In this document: positions 26,701 through 39,099 of the stretch, piece by piece
Position numbering within the stretch: position 1 is the first letter of the stretch
Layout: each line of letters opens with the position of its first letter
Origin: Hydractinia symbiolongicarpus
Taxonomy: Eukaryota > Cnidaria > Hydrozoa > Anthoathecata > Hydractiniidae
NCBI RefSeq assembly: GCF_029227915.1
Contig: NC_079886.1
Coordinates: forward strand, 2,294,001 to 2,358,000
DNA: 64,000 bases
Reading direction: 5' to 3'
Notes under the pieces: model-generated
Databases searched by the model: none
Told to the model about the DNA's origin: nothing
Seen by the model: the letters and a program-made list of their open reading frames with translations, nothing else
Position numbers and translations under genes: made by a program

Positions 26701-28240
26701 AGTCCGGGATTTACGGGAAATCGCGGGTTTTCGTTTACCGGCGATTAAACTTCTTTTATTCAGCGCCTCATCAAAAATGAAAACATTTTTGAAAACTAGA
26801 AGTCTCGTGCGTTTTAGTGGTGAAAAAATAATTTAAAAAATCGTTCGGGAAATGAATTTACTCCTTGAGTACTTTCTTTGTATACTTTTGACTATACGGG
26901 TCGAGTACCGGATTTACGGGAAATCGCGGGTTTTCGTTTGCCGGCGATTAAACTTCTTTTATTCAGCGTCTTATCAAAAATGAAAACAATTTTGAAAACT
27001 ACAAGACTCATGCGTTTTAGTGGTGACAAAATAATTAAAAAATCGTTCTGAAAATCAGTTTACTCACAGGGTACTTTCTTTGTATACATTCGACTATAGG
27101 GGCCAAGCCCGGGATTTCCTGGAAATCGCTGGTTTTCGTTTGCCGCCGATTAAACTCCTTTTATTCAGCGTCTCATCAAAAATGAAAATAATTTTGAAAA
27201 CTACAAGTCTCATGCGTTTTAGTGGTGAAAAAGTAATTTAAAAAACTTCTTTTATTTAGCGTCTCATCAAAAATGAAAATATTTTTAAAAACTACAAGTC
27301 TCATGCGTTTTAGTGGTGAAAAAATAATTTAAAAAATCATTCGGGAAATCAGTTTACTCCCTGGGTACTTTTTTTGTATACTTTTGACTATACGGGCCGA
27401 GTACGGCATTTACGGGAAATCGCGGGTTTTCGTTTGCCGGCGATTAAACTACTTTTATTCAGCGTCTCATCAAAAATGAAAATAATTTTGAAAACTATAA
27501 GTCTCATGCGTTTTAGTGGTGAAAAAGTAATTTAAAAAATCGTTCGGGAAATGAATTTACTCGCAGGGTACTTTCTTTGTATACTTTTGACTATACGGGC
27601 CGAGTCCGGGATTTACGGGAAATCGCGGGTTTTCGTTTACCGGCGATTAAACTTCTTTTATTCAGCGCCTCATCAAAAATGAAAACATTTTTGAAAACTA
27701 GAAGTCTCGTGCGTTTTAGTGGTGAAAAAATAATTTAAAAAATCGTTCGGGAAATGAATTTACTCCTTGAGTACTTTCTTTGTATACTTTTGACTATACG
27801 GGTCGAGTACCGGATTTACGGGAAATCGCGGGTTTTCGTTTGCCGGCGATTAAACTTCTTTTATTCAGCGTCTTATCAAAAATGAAAACAATTTTGAAAA
27901 CTACAAGACTCATGCGTTTTAGTGGTGAAAAAATAATTAAAAAATCGTTCTGAAAATCAGTTTACTCACAGGGTACTTTCTTTGTATACATTCGACTATA
28001 GGGGCCAAGCCCGGGATTTACAGGAAATCGCTGGTTTTCGTTTGCCGCCGATTAAACTCCTTTTATTCAGCGTCTCATCAAAAATGAAAATAATTTTGAA
28101 AACTACAAGTCTCATGCGTTTTAGTGGTGAAAAAGTAATTTAAAAAACTTCTTTTATTTAGCGTCTCATCAAAAATGAAAATATTTTTAAAAACTACAAG
28201 TCTCATGCGTTTTAGTGGTGAAAAAATAATTTAAAAAATC
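23800..28240 (+). repeat. Blocks carrying an amplified 112-bp monomer deletion
   Basis: An identical fusion, AATTTAAAAAA joined to CTTCTTTTATTTAGCG, occurs with its breakpoint at 23819, 26141, 27246 and 28148. In an ordinary monomer these sequences are about 112 bp apart, so each junction marks a 91-bp remnant. Spacings of 2,322, 1,105 and 902 bp equal 11, 5 and 4 monomers plus one remnant. One deletion event followed by amplification of the surrounding block explains the four copies. Confidence 0.85.
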
Positions 28241-28789
28241 ATTCGGGAAATCAGTTTACTCCCTGGGTACTTTTTTTGTATACTTTTGACTATACGGGCC
28301 GAGTACGGCATTTACGGGAAATCGCGGGTTTTCGTTTGCCGGCGATTAAACTACTTTTATTCAGCGTCTCATCAAAAATGAAAATAATTTTGAAAACTAC
28401 AAGTCTCATGCGTTTTAGTGGTGAAAAAGTAATTTAAAAAATCGTTCGGGAAATGAATTTACTCGCAGGGTACTTTCTTTGTATACTTTTGACTATACGG
28501 GCCGAGTCCGGGATTTACGGGAAATCGCGGGTTTTCGTTTACCGGCGATTAAACTTCTTTTATTCAGCGTCTCATCAAAAATGAAAACATTTTTGAAAAC
28601 TAGAAGTCTCGTGCGTTTTAGTGGTGAAAAAATAATTTAAAAAATCGTTCGGGAAATGAATTTACTCCTTGAGTACTTTCTTTGTATACTTTTGACTATA
28701 CGGGTCGAGTACCGGATTTACGGGAAATCGCGGGTTTTCGTTTGCCGGCGATTAAACTTCTTTTATTCAGCGTCTTATCAAAAATGAAA

Positions 28790-31700
28790 ACAATTTTGAA
28801 AACTACAAGACTCATGCGTTTTAGTGGTGAAAAAATAATTAAAAAATCGTTCTGAAAATCAGTTTACTCACAGGGTACTTTCTTTGTATACATTCGACTA
28901 TAGGGGCCAAGCCCGGGATTTACAGGAAATTGCGGGTTTTCGTTTGCCGCCGATTAAACTCCTTTTATTCAGCGTCTCATCAAAAATGAAAATAATTTTG
29001 AAAACTACAAGTCTCATGCGTTTTAGTGGTGAAAAAGTAATTTAAAAAATCGTTGGGGAAATGAATTTACTCGCAGGGTACTTTCTTTGTATACTTTTGA
29101 CTATACGGGCCGAGTCCGGGATTTACGGGAAATCGCGGGTTTTCGTTTGCCGGCGATTAAACTTCTTTTATTTAGCGTCTCATCAAAAATGAAAACATTT
29201 TTGAAAACTACAAGTCTCATGCGTTTTAGTGGTGAAAAAATAATTTAAAAAATCGTTCGGGAAATGAGTTTACTCCTTGACTACTTTCTTTGTATACTTT
29301 TGACTATACGGGGCAAGCCCGGGATTTACAGGAAATCGCGGGTTTTCGTTTGCCGGCGATTAAACTTCTTTTTTTTAGCGTCTCATCAAAAATGAAAATA
29401 TTTTTGAAAACTACAAGTCTCATGCGTTTTAGTGGTGAAAAAATAACTTAAAAATCGTTCGGGAAATGAGTTTACTCCCTGGGTACTTTCTTTGTATACT
29501 TTTGACTATACGGGCCAAGCCCGGGATGTACAGGAAATCGCGGGTTTTCCTTTGCCGGCGATTAAACTTCTTTTATTTAGCGTCTCATCAAAAATGAAAA
29601 TATTTTTGAAAACTACAAGTCTCATGCGTTTTAGTGGTGAAAAAATAATTTAGAAAATCGTTCCGGAAATGAGTTTACTCCCTGGGTACTTTCTTTGTAA
29701 ACTTTTGACTATACGGGCCAAGCCTGGGATTTACAGGAAATCGCGGGTTTTCCTTTGCCGGCGATTAAACTTCTTTTATTTAGCGTCTCATCAAAAATGA
29801 AAATATTTTTAAAAACTACAAGTCTCATGCGTTTTAGTGGTAAAAAAATAATTTAAAAAATCGTTCCGGAAAAGAGTTTACTCCCTGGGTACTTTCTTTG
29901 TAAACTTTTGACTATACGGGCCAAGCCCGGGATTTACAGGAAATCGCGGGTTTTCCTTTGCCGGCGATTAAACTTCTTTTATTTAGCGTCTCATCAAAAA
30001 TGAAAATATTTTTGAAAACTACAAGTCTCATGCGTTTTAGTGGTGATAAAATAATTTAAAAAATCGTTCCGGAAATCAGTTTACTCCCTGGGTCCTTTTT
30101 TTGTGTACTTTTGACTATACGGGCCGAGTACGGGATTTACGGGAAATCGCGGGTTTTCGTTTGCCGGCAATTAAACTTCTTTTATTCAGCGTCTCATCAA
30201 AAATGAAAACATTTTTAAAAACTACAAGTCTCATGCGTTTTTGTGGTGAAAAAATAATTTAAAAAATCGTTCGGGAAATGAATTTACTCGCAGGGTACTT
30301 TCTTTGTATACTTTTGACTATACGGGCCGAGTCCGGGATTTACGGGAAATCGCGGGTTTTCGTTTGCCGGCGATTAAACTTCTTTTATTCAGCGTCTCAT
30401 CAAAAATGAAAACATTTTTGAAAACTAGAAGTCTCGTGCGTTTTAGTGGTGAAAAAATAATTTAAAAAATCGTTCGGGAAATGAATTTACTCCTTGAGTA
30501 CTTTCTTTGTATACTTTTGACTATACGGGTCGAGTACCGGATTTACGGGAAATCGCGGACTTTCGTTTGCCGGCGATTAAACTTCTTTTATTCAGCGTCT
30601 TATCAAAAATGAAAACAATTTTGAAAACTACAAGTCTCATGCGTTTTAGTGGTGAAAAAATAATTTAAAAAATCGTTCTGAAAATCAGTTTACTCACAGG
30701 GTACTTTCTTTGTATACATTCGACTATAGGGGCCAAGCCCGGGATTTACAGGAAATCGCGGGTTTTCGTTTGCCGCCGATTAAACTCCTTTTATTCAGCG
30801 TCTCATCAAAAATGAAAATAATTTTGAAAACTACAAGTCTCATGCGTTTTGGTGGTGAAAAAGTAATTTAAAAAATCGTTCGGGAAATGAAGTTACTCGC
30901 AGGGTACTTTCTTTGTATACTTTTGACTATACGGGCCGAGTCCGGGATTTACGGGAAATCGCGGGTTTTCGTTTGCCGGCGATTAAACTTCTTTTATTTA
31001 GCGTCTCATCAAAAATGAAAACATTTTTGAAAACTACAAGTCTCATGCGTTTTAGTGGTGAAAAAATAATTTAGAAAATCGTTCCGGAAATGAGTTTACT
31101 CCCTGGGTACTTTCTTTGTAAACTTTTGACTATACGGGCCAAGCCTGGGATTTACAGGAAATCGCGGGTTTTCCTTTGCCGGCGATTAAACTTCTTTTAT
31201 TTAGCGTCTCATCAAAAATGAAAATATTTTAAAAAACTACAAGTCTCATGCGTTTTAGTGGTGAAAAAATAATTTAAAAAATCATTCGGAAAATCAGTTT
31301 ACTCCCTGGGTACTTTTTTTGTATACTTTTGACTATACGGGCCGAGTACGGCATTTACGGGAAATCGCGGGTTTTCGTTTGCCGGCGATTAAACTACTTT
31401 TATTCAGCGTCTCATCAAAAATGAAAATAATTTTGAAAACTACAAGACTCATGCGTTTTAGTGGTGAAAAAATAATTAAAAAATCGTTCTGAAAATCAGT
31501 TTACTCACAGGGTACTTTCTTTGTATACATTCGACTATAGGGGCCAAGCCCGGGATTTACAGGAAATTGCGGGTTTTCGTTTGCCGCCGATTAAACTCCT
31601 TTTATTCAGCGTCTCATCAAAAATGAAAATAATTTTGAAAACTACAAGTCTCATGCGTTTTAGTGGTGAAAAAGTAATTTAAAAAATCGTTGGGGAAATG

Positions 31701-34067
31701 AATTTACTCGCAGGGTACTTTCTTTGTATACTTTTGACTATACGGGCCGAGTCCGGGATTTACGGGAAATCGCGGGTTTTCGTTTGCCGGCGATTAAACT
31801 TCTTTTATTTAGCGTCTCATCAAAAATGAAAACATTTTTGAAAACTACAAGTCTCATGCGTTTTAGTGGTGAAAAAATAATTTAAAAAATCGTTCGGGAA
31901 ATGAGTTTACTCCTTGACTACTTTCTTTGTATACTTTTGACTATACGGGGCAAGCCCGGGATTTACAGGAAATCGCGGGTTTTCGTTTGCCGGCGATTAA
32001 ACTTCTTTTTTTTAGCGTCTCATCAAAAATGAAAATATTTTTGAAAACTACAAGTCTCATGCGTTTTAGTGGTGAAAAAATAACTTAAAAATCGTTCGGG
32101 AAATGAGTTTACTCCCTGGGTACTTTCTTTGTATACTTTTGACTATACGGGCCAAGCCCGGGATGTACAGGAAATCGCGGGTTTTCCTTTGCCGGCGATT
32201 AAACTTCTTTTATTTAGCGTCTCATCAAAAATGAAAATATTTTTGAAAACTACAAGTCTCATGCGTTTTAGTGGTGAAAAAATAATTTAGAAAATCGTTC
32301 CGGAAATGAGTTTACTCCCTGGGTACTTTCTTTGTAAACTTTTGACTATACGGGCCAAGCCTGGGATTTACAGGAAATCGCGGGTTTTCCTTTGCCGGCG
32401 ATTAAACTTCTTTTATTTAGCGTCTCATCAAAAATGAAAATATTTTTAAAAACTACAAGTCTCATGCGTTTTAGTGGTAAAAAAATAATTTAAAAAATCG
32501 TTCCGGAAAAGAGTTTACTCCCTGGGTACTTTCTTTGTAAACTTTTGACTATACGGGCCAAGCCCGGGATTTACAGGAAATCGCGGGTTTTCCTTTGCCG
32601 GCGATTAAACTTCTTTTATTTAGCGTCTCATCAAAAATGAAAATATTTTTGAAAACTACAAGTCTCATGCGTTTTAGTGGTGATAAAATAATTTAAAAAA
32701 TCGTTCCGGAAATCAGTTTACTCCCTGGGTCCTTTTTTTGTGTACTTTTGACTATACGGGCCGAGTACGGGATTTACGGGAAATCGCGGGTTTTCGTTTG
32801 CCGGCAATTAAACTTCTTTTATTCAGCGTCTCATCAAAAATGAAAACATTTTTAAAAACTACAAGTCTCATGCGTTTTTGTGGTGAAAAAATAATTTAAA
32901 AAATCGTTCGGGAAATGAATTTACTCGCAGGGTACTTTCTTTGTATACTTTTGACTATACGGGCCGAGTCCGGGATTTACGGGAAATCGCGGGTTTTCGT
33001 TTGCCGGCGATTAAACTTCTTTTATTCAGCGTCTCATCAAAAATGAAAACATTTTTGAAAACTAGAAGTCTCGTGCGTTTTAGTGGTGAAAAAATAATTT
33101 AAAAAATCGTTCGGGAAATGAATTTACTCCTTGAGTACTTTCTTTGTATACTTTTGACTATACGGGTCGAGTACCGGATTTACGGGAAATCGCGGACTTT
33201 CGTTTGCCGGCGATTAAACTTCTTTTATTCAGCGTCTTATCAAAAATGAAAACAATTTTGAAAACTACAAGTCTCAGGCGTTTTAGTGGTGAAAAAATAA
33301 TTTAAAAAATCGTTCTGAAAATCAGTTTACTCACAGGGTACTTTCTTTGTATACATTCGACTATAGGGGCCAAGCCCGGGATTTACAGGAAATCGCGGGT
33401 TTTCGTTTGCCGCCGATTAAACTCCTTTTATTCAGCGTCTCATCAAAAATGAAAATAATTTTGAAAACTACAAGTCTCATGCGTTTTGGTGGTGAAAAAG
33501 TAATTTAAAAAATCGTTCGGGAAATGAAGTTACTCGCAGGGTACTTTCTTTGTATACTTTTGACTATACGGGCCGAGTCCGGGATTTACGGGAAATCGCG
33601 GGTTTTCGTTTGCCGGCGATTAAACTTCTTTTATTTAGCGTCTCATCAAAAATGAAAACATTTTTGAAAACTACAAGTCTCATGCGTTTTAGTGGTGAAA
33701 AAATAATTTAGAAAATCGTTCCGGAAATGAGTTTACTCCCTGGGTACTTTCTTTGTAAACTTTTGACTATACGGGCCAAGCCTGGGATTTACAGGAAATC
33801 GCGGGTTTTCCTTAGCCGGCGATTAAACTTCTTTTATTTAGCGTCTCATCAAAAATGAAAATATTTTAAAAAACTACAAGTCTCATGCGTTTTAGTGGTG
33901 AAAAAATAATTTAAAAAATCATTCGGAAAATCAGTTTACTCCCTGGGTACTTTTTTTGTATACTTTTGACTATACGGGCCGAGTACGGCATTTACGGGAA
34001 ATCGCGGGTTTTCGTTTGCCGGCGATTAAACTACTTTTATTCAGCGTCTCATCAAAAATGAAAATAA
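28790..34067 (+). repeat. Higher-order block, two 13-mer copies of 2,637 bp
   Basis: Five private variants recur at a constant 2,637-bp offset: GGAAATTGCGGG at 28929 and 31566, CGTTGGGG at 29051 and 31688, TGGTGATAAA at 30041 and 32678, CGGACTTTCG at 30556 and 33193, and CATTCGGAAAA at 31283 and 33920. Copy 1 covers about 28790-31430 and copy 2 about 31430-34067. The offset is 13 monomers minus 2 bp, so divergence between the copies is very low. Confidence 0.88.
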
Positions 34068-37000
34068 TTTTGAAAACTACAAGTCTCATGCGTTTTAGTG
34101 GTGAAAAAGTAATTTAAAAAATCGTTCGGGAAATGAATTTACTCGCAGGGTACTTTCTTTGTATACTTTTGACTATACGGGCCGAGTCCGGGATTTACGG
34201 GAAATCGCGGGTTTTCGTTTACCGGCGATTAAACTTCTTTTATTCAGTGTCTCATCAAAAATGAAAACATTTTTGAAAACTAGAAGTCTCGTGCGTTTTA
34301 GTGGTGAAAAAATAATTTAAAAAATCGTTCGGGAAATGAATTTACTCCTTGAGTACTTTCTTTGTATACTTTTGACTATACGGGTCGAGTACCGGATTTA
34401 CGGGAAATCGCGGGTTTTCGTTTGCCGGCGATTAAACTTCTTTTATTCAGCGTCTTATCAAAAATGAAAACAATTTTGAAAACTACAAGACTCATGCGTT
34501 TTAGTGGTGAAAAAATAATTAAAAAATCGTTCTGAAAATCAGTTTACTCACAGGGTACTTTCTTTGTATACATTCGACTATAGGGGCCAAGCCCGGGATT
34601 TACAGGAAATCGCGGGTTTTCGTTTGCCGCCGATTAAACTCCTTTTATTCAGCGTCTCATCAAAAATGAAAATAATTTTGAAAACTACAAGTCTCATGCG
34701 TTTTAGTGGTGAAAAAGTAATTTAAAAAATCGTTCGGGAAATGAATTTACTCGCAGGGTACTTTCTTTGTATACTTTTGACTATACGGGCCGAGTCCGGG
34801 ATTTACGGGAAATCGCGGGTTTTCGTTTGCCGGCGATTAAACTTCTTTTATTTAGCGTCTCATCAAAAATGAAAACATTTTTGAAAACTACAAGTCTCAT
34901 GCGTTTTAGTGGTGAAAAAATAATTTAAAAAATCGTTCGGGAAATGAGTTTACTCCTTGACTACTTTCTTTGTATACTTTTGACTATACGGGGCAAGCCC
35001 GGGATTTACAGGAAATCGCGGGTTTTCGTTTGCCGGCGATTAAACTTCTTTTATTTAGCGTCTCATCAAAAATGAAAATATTTTTGAAAACTACAAGTCT
35101 CATGCGTTTTAGTGGTGAAAAAATAACTTAAAAATCGTTCGGGAAATGAGTTTACTCCCTGGGTACTTTCTTTGTATACTTTTGACTATACGGGCCAAGC
35201 CCGGGATTTACAGGAAATCGCTGGTTTTCCTTTGCCGGCGATTAAACTTCTTTTATTTAGCGTCTCATCAAAAATGAAAATATTTTTGAAAACTACAAGT
35301 CTCATGCGTTTTAGTGGTGAAAAAATAATTTAGAAAATCGTTCCGGAAATGAGTTTACTCCCTGGGTACTTTCTTTGTAAACTTTTGACTATACGGGCCA
35401 AGCCTGGGATTTACAGGAAATCGCGGGTTTTCCTTTGCCGGCGATTAAACTTCTTTTATTTAGCGTCTCATCAAAAATGAAAATATTTTTAAAAACTACA
35501 AGTCTCATGCGTTTTAGTGGTGAAAAAATAATTTAAAAAATCGTTCCGGAAAAGAGTTTACTCCCTGGGTACTTTCTTTGTAAACTTTTGACTATACGGG
35601 CCAAGCCCGGGATTTACAGGAAATCGCGGGTTTTCCTTTGCCGGCGATTAAACTTCTTTTATTTAGCGTCTCATCAAAAATGAAAATATTTTTGAAAACT
35701 ACAAGTCTCATGCGTTTTAGTGGTGATAAAATAATTTAAAAAATCGTTCCGGAAATCAGTTTACTCCCTGGGTCCTTTTTTTGTGTACTTTTGACTATAC
35801 GGGCCGAGTACGGGATTTACGGGAAATCGCGGGTTTTCGTTTGCCGGCAATTAAACTTCTTTTATTCAGCGTCTCATCAAAAATGAAAACATTTTTAAAA
35901 ACTACAAGTCTCATGCGTTTTTGTGGTGAAAAAATAATTTAAAAAATCGTTCGGGAAATGAATTTACTCGCAGGGTACTTTCTTTGTATACTTTTGACTA
36001 TACGGGCCGAGTCCGGGATTTACGGGAAATCGCGGGTTTTCGTTTGCCGGCGATTAAACTTCTTTTATTCAGCGTCTCATCAAAAATGAAAACATTTTTG
36101 AAAACTAGAAGTCTCGTGCGTTTTAGTGGTGAAAAAATAATTTAAAAAATCGTTCGGGAAATGAATTTACTCCTTGAGTACTTTCTTTGTATACTTTTGA
36201 CTATACGGGTCGAGTACCGGATTTACGGGAAATCGCGGACTTTCGTTTGCCGGCGATTAAACTTCTTTTATTCAGCGTCTTATCAAAAATGAAAACAATT
36301 TTGAAAACTACAAGACTCATGCGTTTTAGTGGTGAAAAAATAATTAAAAAATCGTTCTGAAAATCAGTTTACTCACAGGGTACTTTCTTTGTATACATTC
36401 GACTATAGGGGCCAAGCCCGGGATTTACAGGAAATCGCGGGTTTTCGTTTGCCGCCGATTAAACTCCTTTTATTCAGCGTCTCATCAAAAATGAAAATAA
36501 TTTTGAAAACTACAAGTCTCATGCGTTTTGGTGGTGAAAAAGTAATTTAAAAAATCGTTCGGGAAATGAATTTACTCGCAGGGTACTTTCTTTGTATACT
36601 TTTGACTATACGGGCCGAGTCCGGGATTTACGGGAAATCGCGGGTTTTCGTTTGCCGGCGATTAAACTTCTTTTATTTAGCGTCTCATCAAAAATGAAAA
36701 CATTTTTGAAAACTACAAGTCTCATGCGTTTTAGTGGTGAAAAAATAATTTAAAAAATTGTTCGGGAAATGAGTTTACTCCTTGACTACTTTCTTTGTAT
36801 ACTTTTGACTATACGGGGCTAGCACCGGATTTACGGGAAATCGCAGGTTTTCGTTTGCCGGGGATTAAACTTCTTTTATTCAGCGTCTTATCAAAAATGA
36901 AAACATTTTTGAAAACTACAAGTCTCATGCGTTTTAGCGGTGAAAAAATAATTTAAAAAATCGTTCTTAAAATCAGTTTACTCACAGGGTACTTTCTTTG

Positions 37001-37800
37001 TATACATTCGACTATAGGCGCCAAGCCCGGGATTTACAGGAAATCGCGGGTTTTCGTTTGCCGGCGATTAAACTTCTTTTATTTAGCGTCTCATCAAAAA
37101 TGAAAATATTTTTGAAAACTACAAGTCTCATGCGTTTTAGTGGTGAAAAAATAACTTAAAAAATCGTTCGGGAAATGAGTTTACTCCCTGGGTACTTTCT
37201 TTGTATACTTTTGACTATACGGGCCAAGCCCGGGATTTACAGGAAATCGCGGGTTTTCCTTTGCCGGCGATTAAACTTCTTTTATTTAGCGTCTCATCAA
37301 AAATGAAAATATTTTTGAAAACTACAAGTCTCATGCGTTTTAGTGGTGAAAAAATAATTTAGAAAATCGTTCCGGAAATGAGTTTACTCCCTGGGTACTT
37401 TCTTTGTAAACTTTTGACTATACGGGCCATGCCTCGGATTTACAGGAAATCGCGGGTTTTCCTTTGCCGGCGATTAAACTTCTTTTATTTAGCGTCTCAT
37501 CAAAAATGAAAATATTTTTAAAAACTACAAGTCTCATGCGTTTTAGTGGTGAAAAAATAATTTAAAAAATCGTTCCGGAAATGAGTTTACTCCCTGGGTA
37601 CTTTCTTTGTAAACTTTTGACTATTCGGGCCAAGCCCGGGATTTACAGGAAATCGCGGGTTTTCCTTTGCCGGCGATTAAACTTCTTTTATTTAGCGTCT
37701 CATCAAAAATGAAAATATTTTTGAAAACTACAAGTCTCATGCGTTTTAGTGGTGATAAAATAATTTAAAAAATCGTTCCGGAAATCAGTTTACTCCCTGG
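34067..37800 (+). repeat. Third, expanded copy of the 13-mer block
   Basis: TGGTGATAAA at 35721 and CGGACTTTCG at 36236 lie 3,043 bp (15 monomers minus 2 bp) after their counterparts in the preceding copy. This copy has therefore gained two monomers, near its start. A further TGGTGATAAA at about 37750 lies 2,029 bp (10 monomers minus 1 bp) on, marking a partial fourth copy. Confidence 0.75.
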
Positions 37801-39099
37801 GTCATTTTTTTGTGTACTTTTGACTATACGGGCCGAGTACGGGATTTACGGGAAATCGCGGGTTTTCGTTTGCCGGCAATTAAACTTCTTTTATTCAGCG
37901 TCTCATCAAAAATGAAAACATTTTTAAAAACTACAAGTCTCATGCGTTTTTGTGGTGAAAAAATAATTTAAAAAATCGTTCGGGAAATGAGTTTACTCCC
38001 TGGGTACTTTCTTTGTATACTTTTAGACTATACGGGCCGAGTACGGGATTTACAGGAAATCGCGGGTTTTCGTTTGCCAGCGATTAAACTTCTTTTATTC
38101 AGCGTCTCATCAAAAATGAAAACATTTTTGAAAACTACAAGTCTCAGGCGTTTTAGTGGTGAAAAAATAATTTAAAAAATCGTTCGGGAAATGAGTTTAC
38201 TCCCTGGGTACTTTCTTTGTATACTTTTGACTATACGGGCCGAGTACGGAAATTACGGGAAATCGCGGGTTTTCGTTTGCCGGCAATTAAACTTCTTTTA
38301 TTCAGCGTCTCATCAAAAATGAAAACATTTTTAAAAACTACAAGTCTCATGCGTTTTTGTGGTGAAAAAATAATTTCAAAAATCGTTCGGGAAATGAGTT
38401 TACTCCCTGGGTACTTTCTTTGTATACTTTTGACTATACGGGCCGAGTACGGGATTTACGGGAAATCGCGGGTTTTCGTTTGCCAGCGATTAAACTTCTT
38501 TTATTCAGCGTCTCATCAAAAATGAAAACATTTTTGAAAACTACAAGTCTCAGGCGTTTTAGTGGTGAAAAAATAATTTAAAAAATTGTTCGGGAAATGA
38601 GTTTACTTCCTGGGTACTTTTTTATATACATTCTACTATACTGGCCGAGTACGGGATTTACGGGAAATCGCGGGTTTTCGTTTGCCGGCGATTAAACTTA
38701 TTTTATTTAGCGTCTCATCAAAAATGAAAATATTTTTGAAAACTACAAGTCTCATGCGTTTTAGTGGTGAAAAAATAATTTAAAAAATCGTTCGGGAAAT
38801 GAGTTTACTCCCTGGGTACTTTCTTTGTATACTTTTGACTATACGGGCCGAGTACGGAAATTACGGGAAATCGCGGGTTTTTGTTTGCCGGCGATTAAAC
38901 TTCTTTTATTTAGCGTCTCATCAAAAATGAAAACATTTTTGAAAACTACAAGTCTTATTCGTTTTAGTGGTGAAAAAATAATTTAAAAAATCGTTCGGGA
39001 AATGAGTTTACTCCTTGAGTACTTTCTTTGTATACTTTTGACTATACGGGCCGAGTACCGGATTTACGGGAAATCGCGGGTTTTCGTTTGCCGGCGATT

